Assembly: GCA_018697195.1 (NCBI GenBank)
Contig: CM031858.1
Span: forward strand, 76,904,818 to 76,968,817
Source: Certhia americana
Taxonomy: Eukaryota > Chordata > Aves > Passeriformes > Certhiidae
Direction: 5' to 3'
DNA: 64,000 nt
The notes under the pieces were generated by a model. That model did no database searches, was not told the DNA's origin, and was given only the letters and a program-made list of their open reading frames with translations. Shown in pieces: positions 1 through 11,944 of the stretch. Each line of letters begins with the position of its first letter. Position 1 is the stretch's first letter. Both the position numbers and the translations under genes were made by a program.

Positions 1-2439
1 AAAATCTGTCCCTAAAGAGCAGTCTGCAAGAGTAGCTTTTGTTATTTTTCTTAATATGATATTCTTCTAATGTTATTCTTCTTAATATGATACATACTTG
101 CTTTTACCCTTCCTTTGACAGTGAAAAAATTAACAAGGTTAATGATGTTGACATTTAAAGTATCATAATTTGCATACGATTTAGTGTCCATTAACATGAA
201 TGAGTACTGTTGCCTGGAATAATTCAGTCATTTACTTTGCAAACCTCGATATTTTGCTGTATGAATAAGTAAGTATGTAAAGTACATTTTTGGTGTTTCT
301 TTATAATCCTAATTCATATAGATTATGTGTGTATCAGACACTAAAACGATGTGTGAATATTTCAGATAGCTGCCCACATTAGCTTCTCTCCAAATAATTT
401 TTTTTAACACAAATGCAATGATAAGCACACTTAATGAAAATTAGTGGAACAACATTTACCGTTCTGCTTTCACAGGCGTATTCTGTAATTTTGGGGGTTT
501 TTGGTATACTTGAGTCTCATTTTACTTCAATTTTCTAAAAATACTTACGAAATTGCAGCAGTCCTGATTTTCAGACTTTTCTCCCCACTCTTGTACCTTC
601 CAGAGTGAATTCAAAACTCCAGTATGACAGACAAATGTAGTGAAGCCCTTTGGACTATTTAAGTGCCTGCAGTCAGGGAATTCTTATGTGGATGAATGTT
701 TTACAGTAGTTCTATCATGAGTCCAGATGAACAAAGCTGCACAGCACACTTAACTTATCGTTTTCAGTCAACCTGATGCCATGTCAAGCTGTCACCAATT
801 TATTCACCCAGCTGATTAGCCAACACAGAGCAGCTGCCTTGCCCCACCACTTGCACTGCTTGCCTCCTCAGGGGGAGCAATGGCTAGTGGAGAAAGGACA
901 GTCTGAAGGGACCCAGAAAACCAGGCATGAGTGATGAAGGAGCTGATCTAGGCAAGGTGGAGATGTAAACCACAAATTTATAGATAATTAAACTTTATTA
1001 ATTCATAAAGTAGCCTCTGTTTTCTTCTGAAGTACTTTGTTATATAATATTCTGAGTTAAAAGCTCGGGTGTATGATTTAGTTTGAAACATTTATAAGAT
1101 GAGAGGTCTCACAAGAAGAAAAAACTATGTATTGAAACAGGTTTTGAGTAGATAAAAATTTAGGTAAGTTAGGTTTTTTGTCCCTCTTGCATGAAGCATA
1201 ACTGCCACATTTTCCTCTTATGTAAAAATAAAGGCTTGGGTACCTACTCAGATTTTCAGAATAAACATATTTATGTAGCAAAAATATATTTACCTATGAA
1301 AACAAGCAAAAAGTAGAGTTTTACATGTAAATGAATGTTGGTTTCAAGTGAAAATTTATGCTTGTCACTGTAATGCAAATCATGGAAGTCAGTGTTGTCT
1401 TAAACAAATATATATTAATATTTCTCATAACGTCCTCTGACTTCTCTTTTATTAAAAACTCTGCATACTCATCCATTGATAAATTTTAGGTTTTCTTGTT
1501 GAGGTTGCAAGAAAAAAAGAGTGGAGCAGCAATAAAATGTTTTCATCTAATTCTATGCAATATCAGGAAATGAAAAGGAAAGACTGTTGCTTTACATAGA
1601 ATGGATTTGAACATTAAAAATGCAAAAATGCTTCTATAGTTCATTATATTTCATCTAACTGCTATTTTGCATTCTAGTTTCACTGTAAAATATGGACTAA
1701 TTATATTTCATGAGCACTTCAACTCTTAAGTGTAGGGTTTTTTTGAGAAAAAAAGGGAAAAGGTATTATCCTAGTCCTATTTATGAAAAAGATTTTAATG
1801 AATACAGTTCAGAATATGCCTCTTTGCAAAAAGATATAATGAAAATCTTTAATGAAAATCACATTACATATTCACTGAGATAGAGGAAGAGCCAGACCAA
1901 TATTGTTCAATCATTATCTACTGCTAATGGAAACCCAAATAGAGAAATTTTGTGCCAGCCAGATAATGGCTCATGTTATGTAATGCATCAACACAGAGTG
2001 AAAAAATAGGAATGCATAACAGGCTTTAGAAACTTTTGTTTTAATGATTCTGAACTGTGTGATTCAGTTTGATTTCCATTCTCCAGCTACCAGCACTGAC
2101 TCATGGGATAAAAGGTATGAAGAGCAGGTAAAGTGCTGTCAAGGAGCTGGCATTATGTGCTCCTAGAGCCTATCTTTCTGCTGTGCTGAGCTAGGAGTAG
2201 AGAGCGTGAGTGTGCACAAGTATTCCAGACTCTGTGTGAGGGCACATGTGTTCCAGAAGAAGGGGAAGGCGTCCTATCAGGTACAACCTTCTATCACAGC
2301 TTAATGCTGTATCTTTAGCGTGCCGCATGGGAGTGATTGATGGAGGTGCACAAAATGGGCCACCAAACATGTTTTGGTGAGAGTGACACAATGAGACAGG
2401 CACCATTATACTGAAAATGTGGCTCTTTCTGGGGAAAGA

Positions 2440-2473
2440 CCATTTGCAGAGACTTACAGGTCTCTGCAAATGG
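2440..2473. repeat. Perfect 14-bp inverted repeat (hairpin), 6-nt loop
   Basis: Left arm 2440-2453 reads CCATTTGCAGAGAC and the right arm 2460-2473 is its exact reverse complement. They are separated by TTACAG. Each arm contains ATTTGCA, which overlaps seven of eight bases of the POU-factor octamer ATTTGCAT, in divergent orientation. Pairing stops at both outer ends, so this is not the tip of a longer inverted repeat. Function is unknown. It could be chance, a MITE relic or a short transcript hairpin. Confidence 0.75.
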
Positions 2474-2879
2474 AAAAAAGTGGCTGTGATTTGCAAACAA
2501 GTATGAAGAAAATAATTTGCCCTGATTACACAAAGTGGAACATTTCTAAAAATATCATCAGTGCTTGTGCCTCAGTAACACTGGTATTATTCCAATTACA
2601 ATATTAATAGTCTAATTATGAATTAATATTATAACTTTTTGTTTGTTTTACAGTCATCCTTAAAAGGCTTCTACTCTACCTTATGCATAGATCAGAGCCT
2701 CAGTTTGTACCACACCACTTTCTTTGCATGTAGCATTATTTCACAACCCAGGCTACAATATCTATGATCTTTCATACATATCATTTTCTTAGAATTAAAG
2801 CTGAGTTAATTAGTTTCCCTCATGTTTACCATATATCATATACAAGACAATCTCTTAAAAAAGGGAGGTTTAGCTACAG

Positions 2880-2917
2880 TTTCCTAACCATTGGATATCT
2901 CATCAATGGTTAGGAAA
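2880..2917. repeat. Perfect 14-bp inverted repeat (hairpin), 10-nt loop
   Basis: Left arm 2880-2893 (TTTCCTAACCATTG) is exactly complementary to right arm 2904-2917. The loop GATATCTCAT lies between them. A G:T pair and one further A:T pair extend the stem slightly. It lies only 400 bp from the other 14-bp hairpin, but the two arm sequences are unrelated. No flanking target duplication was seen. Confidence 0.75.
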
Positions 2918-3202
2918 TTAATTTCTATGAAGAGAGATATTCCTATTTGTTTTTCAGTGGTGGGATGCAGGGAAAACCATCTTGTTTGGGAAAAGCTGTG
3001 GGGAGAGAGTTTGTACTTGATACAAGAGAAGGTTATAGAAAAGCTCATGAAGGTGTACACTTGAATAACATTGGGTAGATTCTAATCTATAATTAAAGAT
3101 AATAATGAAATCAAAATCACCTATGTCAATATAGACACATTTAAAGTTAGCATAATTATTAATGGATGTGTGCTTTTGTTTAGCTTCTTTTCGGCTTTTT
3201 TC

Positions 3203-3217
3203 TTTTTTTTTTTTTTT
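3203..3217. repeat. Poly(T) run, 15 bp
   Basis: An uninterrupted T15 inside a T-rich stretch. It is not adjacent to a recognisable retrocopy, so it is treated as a simple repeat. Confidence 0.8.
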
Positions 3218-3663
3218 AATGAAATAAATAATTTTAAAAAATGCCTATTATGTTTTGTGTAAGGCCTGTTAGACTTAAATATTATATTATTGGTGTCCTT
3301 CATAGTGTTAATAATTTTTCTAGTAAAGAAGATCATATGTTTTCAAGGCCATTGTGATATGTGTAAAGTCACTAAAAGTGGCTGAAAGTAATCAGTTGAA
3401 ATATATAGTAAATGAGCAGTGCTATGTGCTTGATGTTTACTTTTTCTCAAATATTCTTTCTTCAGAATTTTTTCCTTGAACAGGTCATATTGCTTCCATG
3501 TTAGAAGTGAATATTACATAGTGTATGTTATAAACAATATAGGTATTCTATAGAAAGAACACATACTAGCATTTTGAATTTAAAATTATGATTATGATGT
3601 ATTTGACATAATGTAACTATGGCACAATGACGAAAGTGTGAACTGAATTTTTAGGTAGAGTGT

Positions 3664-4302
3664 TGTGGGAATTCTTCCACTCCTACATGTCTCTCCCCTG
3701 ATAAGGGAGGCCTTTTCAAAAGTCCTTGTTAAGAAGGAGGCAAACTGGACTCTTGGTTTTTCTCGTTCTTCAGGTAGTTTATTATTTTCTTATCAGCAAT
3801 TTCTGCACACTAGGCTTTATACCAGCTTAGTGTGCGAGAGAAAAGGTGCCAAAAGGCCTCAAACACACAGATTCAAGGTTTTCTTGAAGATAATTTACCC
3901 AATTATCACCAAGAATGTACAGTATTTCTCTTTTTCTTCCCATAGCTAACTAAATCTCTATTTACATGATACTACACTGTGTGGCAAATTTTGACCAATC
4001 TTCCTGTGTCCCCAACACTGCAGAACATGAAGTAGATGAAGGAATAAGAAGCCTGAAAACAACAAGGATCCTCCATTTTGTCTTCATCTACTTACCATGC
4101 TAACAAACCCAAAATTTAAAATTCTCACCATGTGATAAACTACATATTATGACACTATCTAATTTACATATTCTTGAAAGTTCTGCTACATCCCAGAGCC
4201 TAGGAAGCCCTTTCCATGGATGAAGGTTAAAAATAGTGTTTGCCAGAGGGTTTTGATCCTTCAAAACTTGCAGAAAAAAGACTCTGCATTTGAGTTCCAA
4301 CA
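3664..4302 (-). mobile_element. Old ERVL-type solo LTR, family 1 copy A (TGTTGGA...)
   Basis: Read on the minus strand, this begins TGTTGGAACTC at 4302. It shares about 290 bp of U3 with the LTR ending at 22668: the stretch around 4014-4302 aligns with about 22372-22668, including the block complementary to TCTCACC-TGTGATAAA and the shared CCCAGAGCCTA/TTCCAGAGCCTA segment. A minus-strand AATAAA lies at 3778-3783, placing R/U5 to the left. The left end is inferred: TGTGGGAATTC at 3664 would be preceded by AGTGT, compared with GGTGT after 4302, a 4-of-5 match to a 5-bp target duplication as expected for ERVL. Divergence between the two copies suggests considerable age. No internal retroviral sequence adjoins it. 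The LTR identity is well supported by the shared boundary; the family name is from memory. Confidence 0.7.
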
Positions 4303-6070
4303 GGTGTCATCTGTTAAATGATACATGATTCCAGTGAAAACCAACTTTTTGTCTAATCCACTTTCTCCTGGAAACTCTTGAGGAACTATTGATTTTAATG
4401 TAGATTGGTTTGATTTGGGTTTATTATCTTTTATCTATCATTGAATTAAAAACATCAAGCCTATTCTTTCAAAGTAACTAGATCCTGGTGTAAATGGTGG
4501 CAGTCTGTACTTTGACAAAAATGGCCTGGAATAAGTTTCTACAGCAGAGAACCACAAAAAATTACCTTACTTAGCAGTTATTAAGAAATTTTAGGTATGC
4601 ATATGAGTGTGTATTTTTAATAGCATAAAGGCTTTTCATAATCTGACCAAAGTACTGTGCAAAAAGTTAAGAAGGAAATGAGACTGAGCAAATATTTATT
4701 TTCAGTATTAACATGACTTTCAATTGATCATGTTAGTCTGTATTATTTTACAATAATTTTAATTATGTATTGCGGAAGTACTTATCTAACCATACCAGGT
4801 AATAGCTTGAGAAAGGTCAGGTAGAAAATTTCTCACTATTTATAATGATAAATTGCTGATTCTACAAAGTTGAAATGTTCTGTGGAAATATATTGATTTC
4901 ATCAATGTATTTCTGTGGTATCTTGGCTTAAGACCAGAAAATCCAGGTACTTAATAACATAAAACAAAAACTAGGCTGAGAAATCAGTCATTTCTCACAT
5001 GAAGTAAGAGTTTGCACAGCACCATACTTCCTGACGTCTGAGATTTTTTGCAGAGCTAATGAGGGAATATGCTTTGAGACAGTGAAATTTAGGATCAAAT
5101 TAAGGTTATGTTTTACAGCAGACATAGTTTTTCCCTGAAATTTCTTATTCATATCTTGTGGGTTTTTTGCATCTCATATTTTCTATTCAGATACTTTAAG
5201 GAAGTTATCACAATTACTGATGAGAACAGAATGATTATCAACTTTGCAATACAACTTCTGAACTAAGTGGACCCAAAGCAGAATCTTTTATTCCAAAGCC
5301 TGGCCTTCGGTATATAATCAAAAAAAGATAATAATTGTAAGTATATTTAGACTTCAGCAGATGCTACTTTATAGCATGAAAAATATTAACTTTTTTGTAG
5401 TTTTCACTTCTGTCAGCATGTCAAAGTTCCAAGATCTCAATAATCTGTGTCCAGAACTGCCTGTAAACAAATGCTTAGGGAAGAAATATGAAAATAGGAT
5501 AGGCCTATATGAAATTTTTTCTAATATTTTCTCAGCCTTAAGTTGTTCTCAATTATCAGATGTGGTATCTAGGTACCTTGTAACCATCAGTGCATCTCTC
5601 TTCTATTTTCTCTCTTGTATCCATGTAAATTTTATGTATCTATAGCATTTTTTTTTTTCTTTTTTTAAAAGCCAACTCCATGTAGCATCTACTTATATTT
5701 TTACATTATATTTTTGGAGTCTGGTCCTTAAAAGCCTCATTTCATAAGTCTTCATTCTTGGAAGACTGAATAATCAGTCATTATCTGTCCTCTAAAGTCA
5801 TACATTTAGTATATATTATGATATAGCTGTCTAAACTAATTCTTTCTGTGTAAAGTTTTATATAATTTGACAATCCTTTTCATTTTTCTGTCGTGTTCTA
5901 CTACATTTTTTTTAAAATAGGAGACCACAACTGAACATCATAGTTTTACAAAACCTGCAATTCCCATGAATGAAGGAATCATGCTGTTCTGATTTTTTTT
6001 TCCCTTTCTCTCTCCAAAATCATCCTTGTATTTCTTAATATTTGAGTAGAATTGTGAATTATTGTTAAAA

Positions 6071-6097
6071 AGAAAACTTTTTTCTGAAAAGTTTTCT
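6071..6097. repeat. Perfect 11-bp inverted repeat, 5-nt loop
   Basis: AGAAAACTTTT (6071-6081) is followed by TTCTG and then by its exact reverse complement (6087-6097). It is AT-rich, so chance formation is plausible. Minus-strand or plus-strand transcripts would fold the same way. Confidence 0.6.
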
Positions 6098-6177
6098 ATT
6101 AAAAACTCATGAACTTGGTCTTAAATTTTTAATGAGTAACTCCGGATCCATTATTTTATTTGTGAAGCTGGGATTGA

Positions 6178-6197
6178 TTTTTTTTTTTTTTTTTTTT
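6178..6197. repeat. Poly(T) run, 20 bp
   Basis: Uninterrupted T20. No adjacent retroposed sequence was recognised on either side. Confidence 0.85.
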
Positions 6198-7330
6198 AAC
6201 TAGCATTTTAAATTTATCCTCTTTCACTTTTGGTTCTATGATAATCACCGGGATTTGTGCAGTCTTTCTGCACTTGTCTGCAGTCAGTTCTTCTCCTAAT
6301 TATGTGGGTAACTTAGTGTTGACAGCAGACTTCCACACTTTGATGTGAATTTTCTTTTCTGTCTCATTTACTAATTTATATAATTTAGTGATACAGTTTA
6401 CGTTTTCATTATCATAGAACAATGCATTTTGGATATTTTTCCTTGAACATTTATTGAAGAACAAGTTCTCGGTGTTCTTTTTAAGGTAAAATGCATCCTG
6501 AACAGACCTTGCATTCCCAAATTCAGTACTAAAATTACTGCAAATAACACATGACAAATTCTAAGTGAAAATAGTACATCCTTCTGCAATGAATAAGCTT
6601 TTTTTTCCCCATACATTTCTCTATTAAATCTATACTAGCAGGATTTGAACACCGCAGTATCACATACTTAAAAATGTGTTGTTGAGCACCAAAACAGTTA
6701 AAATCAAAAACTACTTTTATTATTGCAAGTGGCTATTCCCTGTTCCAGCCAAGGAACACTGGTGGAATAGATTGTGATTCTGGTTATGTACCATGCAACA
6801 TGTAATTACTTTTCAGTTGTCAGTCACTGATTTTATAGCATGTGATAACATTTCTTTGTTATATAATTTGTCGTCAACTTACATTTTTTCCTTCACATTC
6901 CTGTTGCAACTATTGTGCTGGGGAAAAAAAAAATTAAAAATCTTGAGGCAGTACACCACTTTTAGGGGAAAACATTTGACTTTTACAAGCATGTGATATG
7001 CAGCTTCATCAGATTTTTCTTTCTGCATTTAAAATTGAATCATAGATCAATTAATCATACATTGATATTTGTTATTTAGAAGCATGATTTTTAACTATGT
7101 AACTCTTGCAGATTTTCTTGGTTGTCTCAGGAACATGCTATTAATATGAAATGGTGGATGAGACTTACTGGTTCTTGGTTTCCATGGGAAGGAAAACAAT
7201 TTTATGCCCTCTTTTGTGCCATCTACACAATGCTAGTGAACTTGGTAATAATTGCTATAGAGATATTCATATTTTTGTGCAATTAATTTTAAAGCACTTT
7301 GATTCTTCAGAGTTTCATATACACGGCTGG

Positions 7331-7367
7331 GTTTTTTTTTGGTTTTTTGTTTGTTTGTTTGTTTTTA
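7331..7367. repeat. T-rich / (TTTG)n microsatellite
   Basis: A T9 run passes into about five TTTG units. The same T/G-only composition recurs at 7793, 14041, 23949, 35531, 37650 and 45608. Confidence 0.8.
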
Positions 7368-7792
7368 TCTTCACAATTTGTTATATAAAACTGTAAAACA
7401 GTTTGGGCTTGTTTGAGTATTTCTGCTGTTCATTGCAAAGTAAATACACATCTTAGTACTGCAGTTCTGACATTTCATTCAACTTTCAAGAGTAAGCACG
7501 TGTCCCTCAACATGAGATTTTTAAAATTTCAGATCCTAGGCCCATTTTACTTGTATTTAAGATAAAAGGTCTTAGTTTCTGACTGTCTGAAAATATGAAC
7601 TAATTGTAGTTAAGAAAAAATGCAATTCAAGACAAAGAAGGTGCTTTTGTCTAAAATCTCATATTTTAAATTAAAGCTGTCCTATAATTTCTGAAACCTC
7701 ACATTTGTCAGTATTGAATGCTGCATAAAATGATGACTGAAATTAAAAAATAACAAAAAAAAAAAGAAGGTTATTTGCAAGAAATAATTCCC

Positions 7793-7841
7793 TTTTTTGG
7801 GTTTGTTTTTTTGGGTTTTTTTTTTGTTTTGTTTTTTTGTT
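7793..7841. repeat. T/G low-complexity tract
   Basis: Runs of T5-T10 are separated by single or grouped G residues. The tract creates an artificial phenylalanine/glycine-rich open frame. Confidence 0.75.
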
Positions 7842-8398
7842 ATAAAATCATGTCAGGTTTAGGAAATCAATGTATCACAGTTCATCCTACAAAGGTTACT
7901 TCTAAAATAATTTTGAATCTTTCTGAAATGTTTCTTATTAAACAACCAAAATCAATGAAACACTTCAGTCTATTTTTTTTTTTTTTTAAATTCTGTTCCT
8001 TGGTAGCTCTTTCACAAATATCTGCATAACTTCAAAAGTTTCCCATCCTGATATTTACCAGACAAGTGTGAAAATAACAGCATTGAACAACCAATAATAA
8101 CATCCTGGATACAGCAGAATTTGGACTACCTTTTATCTGCCAAAAAATAAATCATCTTCTGTAAGTTTCTATGTCTGGCTTAAATATCAAGATAAATGCA
8201 AGTTGCTGCTAAAGAGGTATGTTCCCTGCTCTCAGCTGTTTTTCTACCTGCTTCCTGACCAGCGCTACTGCCACCATACAGCTGAATGAGGGGACTGCTA
8301 TTCCCAAAAACTGATCCTTTATTTTTATAGTGGTTGGGGAAGGAGGTAGAGAAGTGACTGGCTGAACAACATGAACTTAACTTGCTCAGAGAAGGCCT

Positions 8399-9522
8399 TT
8401 CAAGGCCTTTGACACTGACTCCCATAGCACAGTCCTGGAAAATCTGGCAGCCCGTGGCGTGGACAGGAGCACTCTGTGCTGGATTAGGAACTGTCTGGAT
8501 AACCGGGCCCAGAGAGTGGTGGTGAGCAGTGCTGCATCCAGCTGGGGGCCAGGCACCAGTGGTGTCCCTCAGGGGTCTGTGCTGGGGCCAGTTCTGTTCT
8601 ATATCTTTATTGATGACATGGATGAGGGTATTGAGTCTTTCATTAGTAAATCTGCAGAAGACACTAAGCTGGGAGCTTGTGTTGATCTGTTGGAAGGATG
8701 GAGGGCTTTGCAGAGAGACCTGGAATGGTTGGATGGATGGGTAGAGTCCAACAAGATGAGGTTTAATAAGTCCAAGTGCTGGGTCCTGCATTTTGGCCAC
8801 AACAACCCTCTGCAGTGTTACAGGCTGTGATCAGTGTGGCTGGACAGTGCCCAGGCAGAAAGGGACCTGGGGGTGCTGGTGACAGCCAGCTGAACATGAG
8901 CCAGCTCTGTGACCTGGTGGGCAAGAAGGCCAACGGCATCCTGGCCTGGATCAGGAATGGTGTGGCCAGCAGGAGCAGGGAGGTCATTCTGCCCCTGGAC
9001 TGGGCACTGGTGAGACCACACCTTGAGTGCTGTGTCCAGATCTGTTCCCCTCAGTTTGGGAAGGACATTGAGACACTGGAACACATCCAGAGGAGGCAGC
9101 GAGGCTGGTGAGGGGCTGGGAACACAAACCCTGTGAGGAACAGCTGAGGGAGCTGGGGGTGTTTAGCCTGGAGAACAGGAGACTCAGGGGTGACCTTATC
9201 ACTCTCTACAGCTTCCTGAGAGGTGGCCGCAGTCAGGTGGGGTCTGGTCTCTTTCTCCAGGCAGCAACTGACAGAACCAGAGGACACAGTGCCAAGCTGT
9301 GACAAGGGAAATATAGGGTGGATATTAGGAAAATGTTTTTTACGGAAAGAGTAATAAAGAACTGGAATGCTTTTCCTGGGCATGTGGTAGAGTCACTATC
9401 CCTGGATGTGTTTAAAAAAGACTGGATGTGGCACTTGGTGCCATGGTCTACTTGAGGTGTCAAAGCATGGTTTGGACTCAATGATCTTGAAGGTCTCTTC
9501 CAACCTAGAAATTCTGTGATTC
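8399..9522 (+). mobile_element. CR1 LINE, 5'-truncated, with dead reverse transcriptase ORF2
   Basis: This is the 3' part of a chicken-repeat-1 non-LTR retrotransposon. It encodes the palm/thumb half of reverse transcriptase and the C-terminal tail. The conserved motif [13 protein letters not shown] is at 8561-8599. The catalytic box, FADDTK in active CR1, reads SAEDTK (SAED at 8651-8662), so a metal-binding aspartate is lost. The reading frame changes twice (frames starting near 8459, 8776 and 9108) and a stop follows CYRL near 8830. Downstream the frame still shows the typical NMSQL...[12 protein letters not shown] and [10 protein letters not shown] segments. The 3' UTR ends ATTCTGTGATTC, the normal CR1 terminus without a poly(A) tail. 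It was therefore inserted by target-primed reverse transcription with 5' truncation. The exact 5' edge is uncertain by tens of bases. Confidence 0.95.
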
Positions 9523-9554
9523 AGTAGCTGTGCTTTTCTAAAACATCAGCATGT

Positions 9555-10891
9555 TATCCTGGTTTGGCCTTGATTGGCAAATTTCTGAATATTGACACAT
9601 GATTAAACCAATGAAAAGGGTAGATATGCCTTTGTGAATACATATTTTGAGAAGGAAACTCTGTGAGCAGCTCTCTGTGTGGCCGGGCCAGGTGGGGTTC
9701 CCTTCCCTCCGACTGCTGGCAGCCGGTGGCCGGGTGGGGAGGGAAAGCTGCAGGGTCTTGGGAGAGCACGGGCTGGGCCAGGCCATGCTAGCTCTGCTGT
9801 GGCCCAGCAGGGGCTAGGCTGGGCCCTGTGGCTGCCAGGCAGCAAGGAGAGGAGGTAATCTGCCCCTGCCTTGTCACAGCTAAGCCCTGGACAAGCTGAT
9901 AAAATCCTATCCGCTCTCCTCTTCGGCACTGCAGAGTGGCCTACAGGTGAAATTAAACACAGAAGGGACCCTCTTGAGATCCTGGTGCAGCCCCAGCGTG
10001 ACCTGAAATCCACCACATGGCTGCTTTGGTCCAGCTGTATCCCCTTTGCTTTGCAAGCCCCAGGTGAGATGTTAACTCTCAGTGCACAGAAGAGACCTCC
10101 AGACCTCCATCCTCTCTCGAGTGAGAGATGAGGACAGAGTAAAGACATGTAAAGAAACTACATGAAGGCATTAAGGTCAGTCAAGAAGGAGTAAGGTCCT
10201 AGATTAGAGGACTATGGGGAGCTGCTTTATTTTCCAGGCTGACATTCTGTTGTAAGTTATGGTATTGAACTATAATATATTGAAATATTTCCTTTAAACC
10301 ATGGAGAAGAATGGGGAAGCTGGAAAGGTCAAATTGTAGACCTGAGCAAAGGAATTCAGTGCTAAAGTTAGCAGATATTGAAGTGACTGTTATCCCATGA
10401 GAAATTTGAAAAGAGAAAAATGAGTGATGAAGACCTCTTTTGCCCCAAGAGAAGATAAAGAGAACCTTTTCTTTTGAACAGTTTATCCTTAAAATATATA
10501 AAAAAACCCCCATAGGTTGACATGTCCCAGAGGAACTGCTGTGAGAAGGCTGTGAGCATGGGAGGAACTTCACGAATGTAGATTTCCGGGTGGCTGCTGT
10601 TCATGGACAATTTTTCACAACAATGAGAGATGCTCCTCTCCCTAAATGAAGTGAAGAAATCACCACTATTCTAGAGGTGGAAAACTGACTGAGACTTCTG
10701 GGGTTTGTTTCTGTATGTTTTCAGAGGGAAGGAAAGAAGGTGTGGGTGAAGGGAGGAGTGTTCTGAAGGCTTTATTCTGATTTTTCTTCTTCTTTTAGTT
10801 CTGTTAATAAATTTTCTTTATATCTTTCAAAGTTTAAACCTCCCTGGCTCTTGGTTGGGAAACTTAAAATTGGCAAACCAAAACCACTACA
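9555..10891 (+). mobile_element. LTR-type endogenous retrovirus element, 1337 bp, TSD CATGT
   Basis: A GC-rich block starts TATCCTGGTTTGG and ends CCAAAACCACTACA. It is flanked by a perfect 5-bp duplication, CATGT, at 9550-9554 and 10892-10896, as expected for ERVL-class integration. The start is read as a TG-to-TA mutated form of TGTCCTGG, the start of the LTR at 50186. A polyadenylation signal AATAAA at 10806-10811, about 80 bp from the right end, gives plus orientation (long U3, short R-U5). The 9660-9860 segment is strongly GC-rich and produces long but meaningless open frames on the minus strand (up to 181 codons). No retroviral gag, pol or env sequence was seen, and I could not find a repeated end, so it looks like one long solo LTR rather than LTR-internal-LTR. 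It lies 32 bp from the CR1 terminus. Confidence 0.8.
10806..10811 (+). promoter_or_regulatory. Polyadenylation signal AATAAA of the LTR
   Basis: Canonical AATAAA, followed by a T-rich stretch, 80 bp before the right edge of the 9555-10891 LTR. It fixes the element's orientation and approximate R/U5 border. Confidence 0.55.
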
Positions 10892-11928
10892 CATGTGAAT
10901 AGCCAGCTCACAGTAAATGCCCTAATTCTTGTTCCAGATATCCAGGGGCCTGTAACTATTTTACTTTTGGAGAGTTTTGAGACAGTTGCTGAGTGCACAA
11001 TTGGCTCCTGCATATCTGATACATGAAACAAAATATGAATGGTGGAGTAACTGTGTGCTTGAGATCTTTATAACACTGTGCATGTTGGTCTTCCCTAAAA
11101 AATAGGGGTTTAAAATGCAGTAGAAATATTTAAGAATCCATTAAGAATCCAAATTCTTTCAAGTAAGTTTTTATTGTTGATGTTTATTTGATTTGAACTT
11201 TTAGAAGTTTTTATTATTCAGAAAGGTTTTTTTTGGTTCTGCATTAGGGACAGTTAAGGACTAAAAAATGTAGAGATTTTGCTGGTTCAAAAGGTGGAGT
11301 CAGAATCCCTCTAAGAGTCTCACACCCATCTCGCAGTTCTATAAAATCTTTGTGAAGTTCTCTTAATGAATAGGGAAGCTCTCCTGATAAGCCTGAGGCA
11401 CTCCTCTTTGACATGAGTAGCATAGAGTTAAAATTTCCTGCTATTCCTAATAGGGCAAAACTCCTCATTCTTTTGTTTCACATAAAAATGAAAGACTGAT
11501 TGTGAAACTGTGCATTCATGTCCCTGTGGTATTCATTAAAATGGAAGCCAGGAACTACCAGCCTTCATCAGCCATTTCAGTTTTCTGTTGTGTTTAAGGA
11601 AATATTCTTATTTCATTTAATATTTATGGTTATTTTTCTCTAAGCATCCTAGTTTTACAAGAGTAATTACTGCAGGATTGTGACATATTTGGCTTCATGG
11701 ACAATACTAGGCATTCCTCTTAGTCTTTGGAAATTATTAAACTGTTTAGTGGGCCTTTTTTTGCTTGTTGCTTCCCGAGTATCCACACCACTAAGGGGTC
11801 ACTTGCCAAAGAAAAGTAACATCTTTTCTGAGTCAGTTATTGTTTTTTTAATTGCATCAACCTTGTTTAGCATAGAACCACAACTCTATTATAACAGTGT
11901 TTCCAAAGCTGTAAATAATTTGCTAATG

Positions 11929-11944
11929 AAAAAAAAAAAAAAAA
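11929..11944. repeat. Poly(A) run, 16 bp
   Basis: Uninterrupted A16. The sequence upstream (11680-11928) has no match I recognise, so a processed retrocopy is not supported. Confidence 0.8.

Larger units (their letters stand above)
1..3663. other. AT-rich non-coding DNA, no gene seen
   Basis: I see no exon, RNA gene or recognisable transposon here. All open frames are short (at most about 100 codons), low-complexity or lysine/phenylalanine-rich, and none resembles a protein I know. About 780-960 and 2050-2420 are somewhat richer in G+C than the surroundings but match no repeat I recognise. Two perfect hairpins (2440-2473 and 2880-2917) and a T15 run (3203-3217) are the only distinct structures. 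Confidence 0.6.
4303..8398. other. AT-rich non-coding DNA, no gene seen
   Basis: No coding region, RNA gene or clear transposon was found. Short T-rich open frames occur but carry no recognisable domain. Distinct items are a 27-bp hairpin (6071-6097), a T20 run (6178-6197) and two GTTT/T-rich microsatellites (7331-7367, 7793-7841). The final 220 bp (about 8180-8398) become GC-richer just before the CR1 and may be unrecognised repeat. Confidence 0.55.

Noticed and set aside
8180..8800. Longest open frame in the window (206 codons, minus strand)
   Set aside because: It runs antisense through the CR1 reverse transcriptase region on the plus strand and has no recognisable domain. The coding signal is clearly on the opposite strand.
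9603..10148. 181-codon minus-strand frame
   Set aside because: Lies wholly inside the GC-rich U3 of the 9555-10891 LTR, is Pro/Ser/Arg-rich and matches no protein. GC-rich DNA has few stops by chance.
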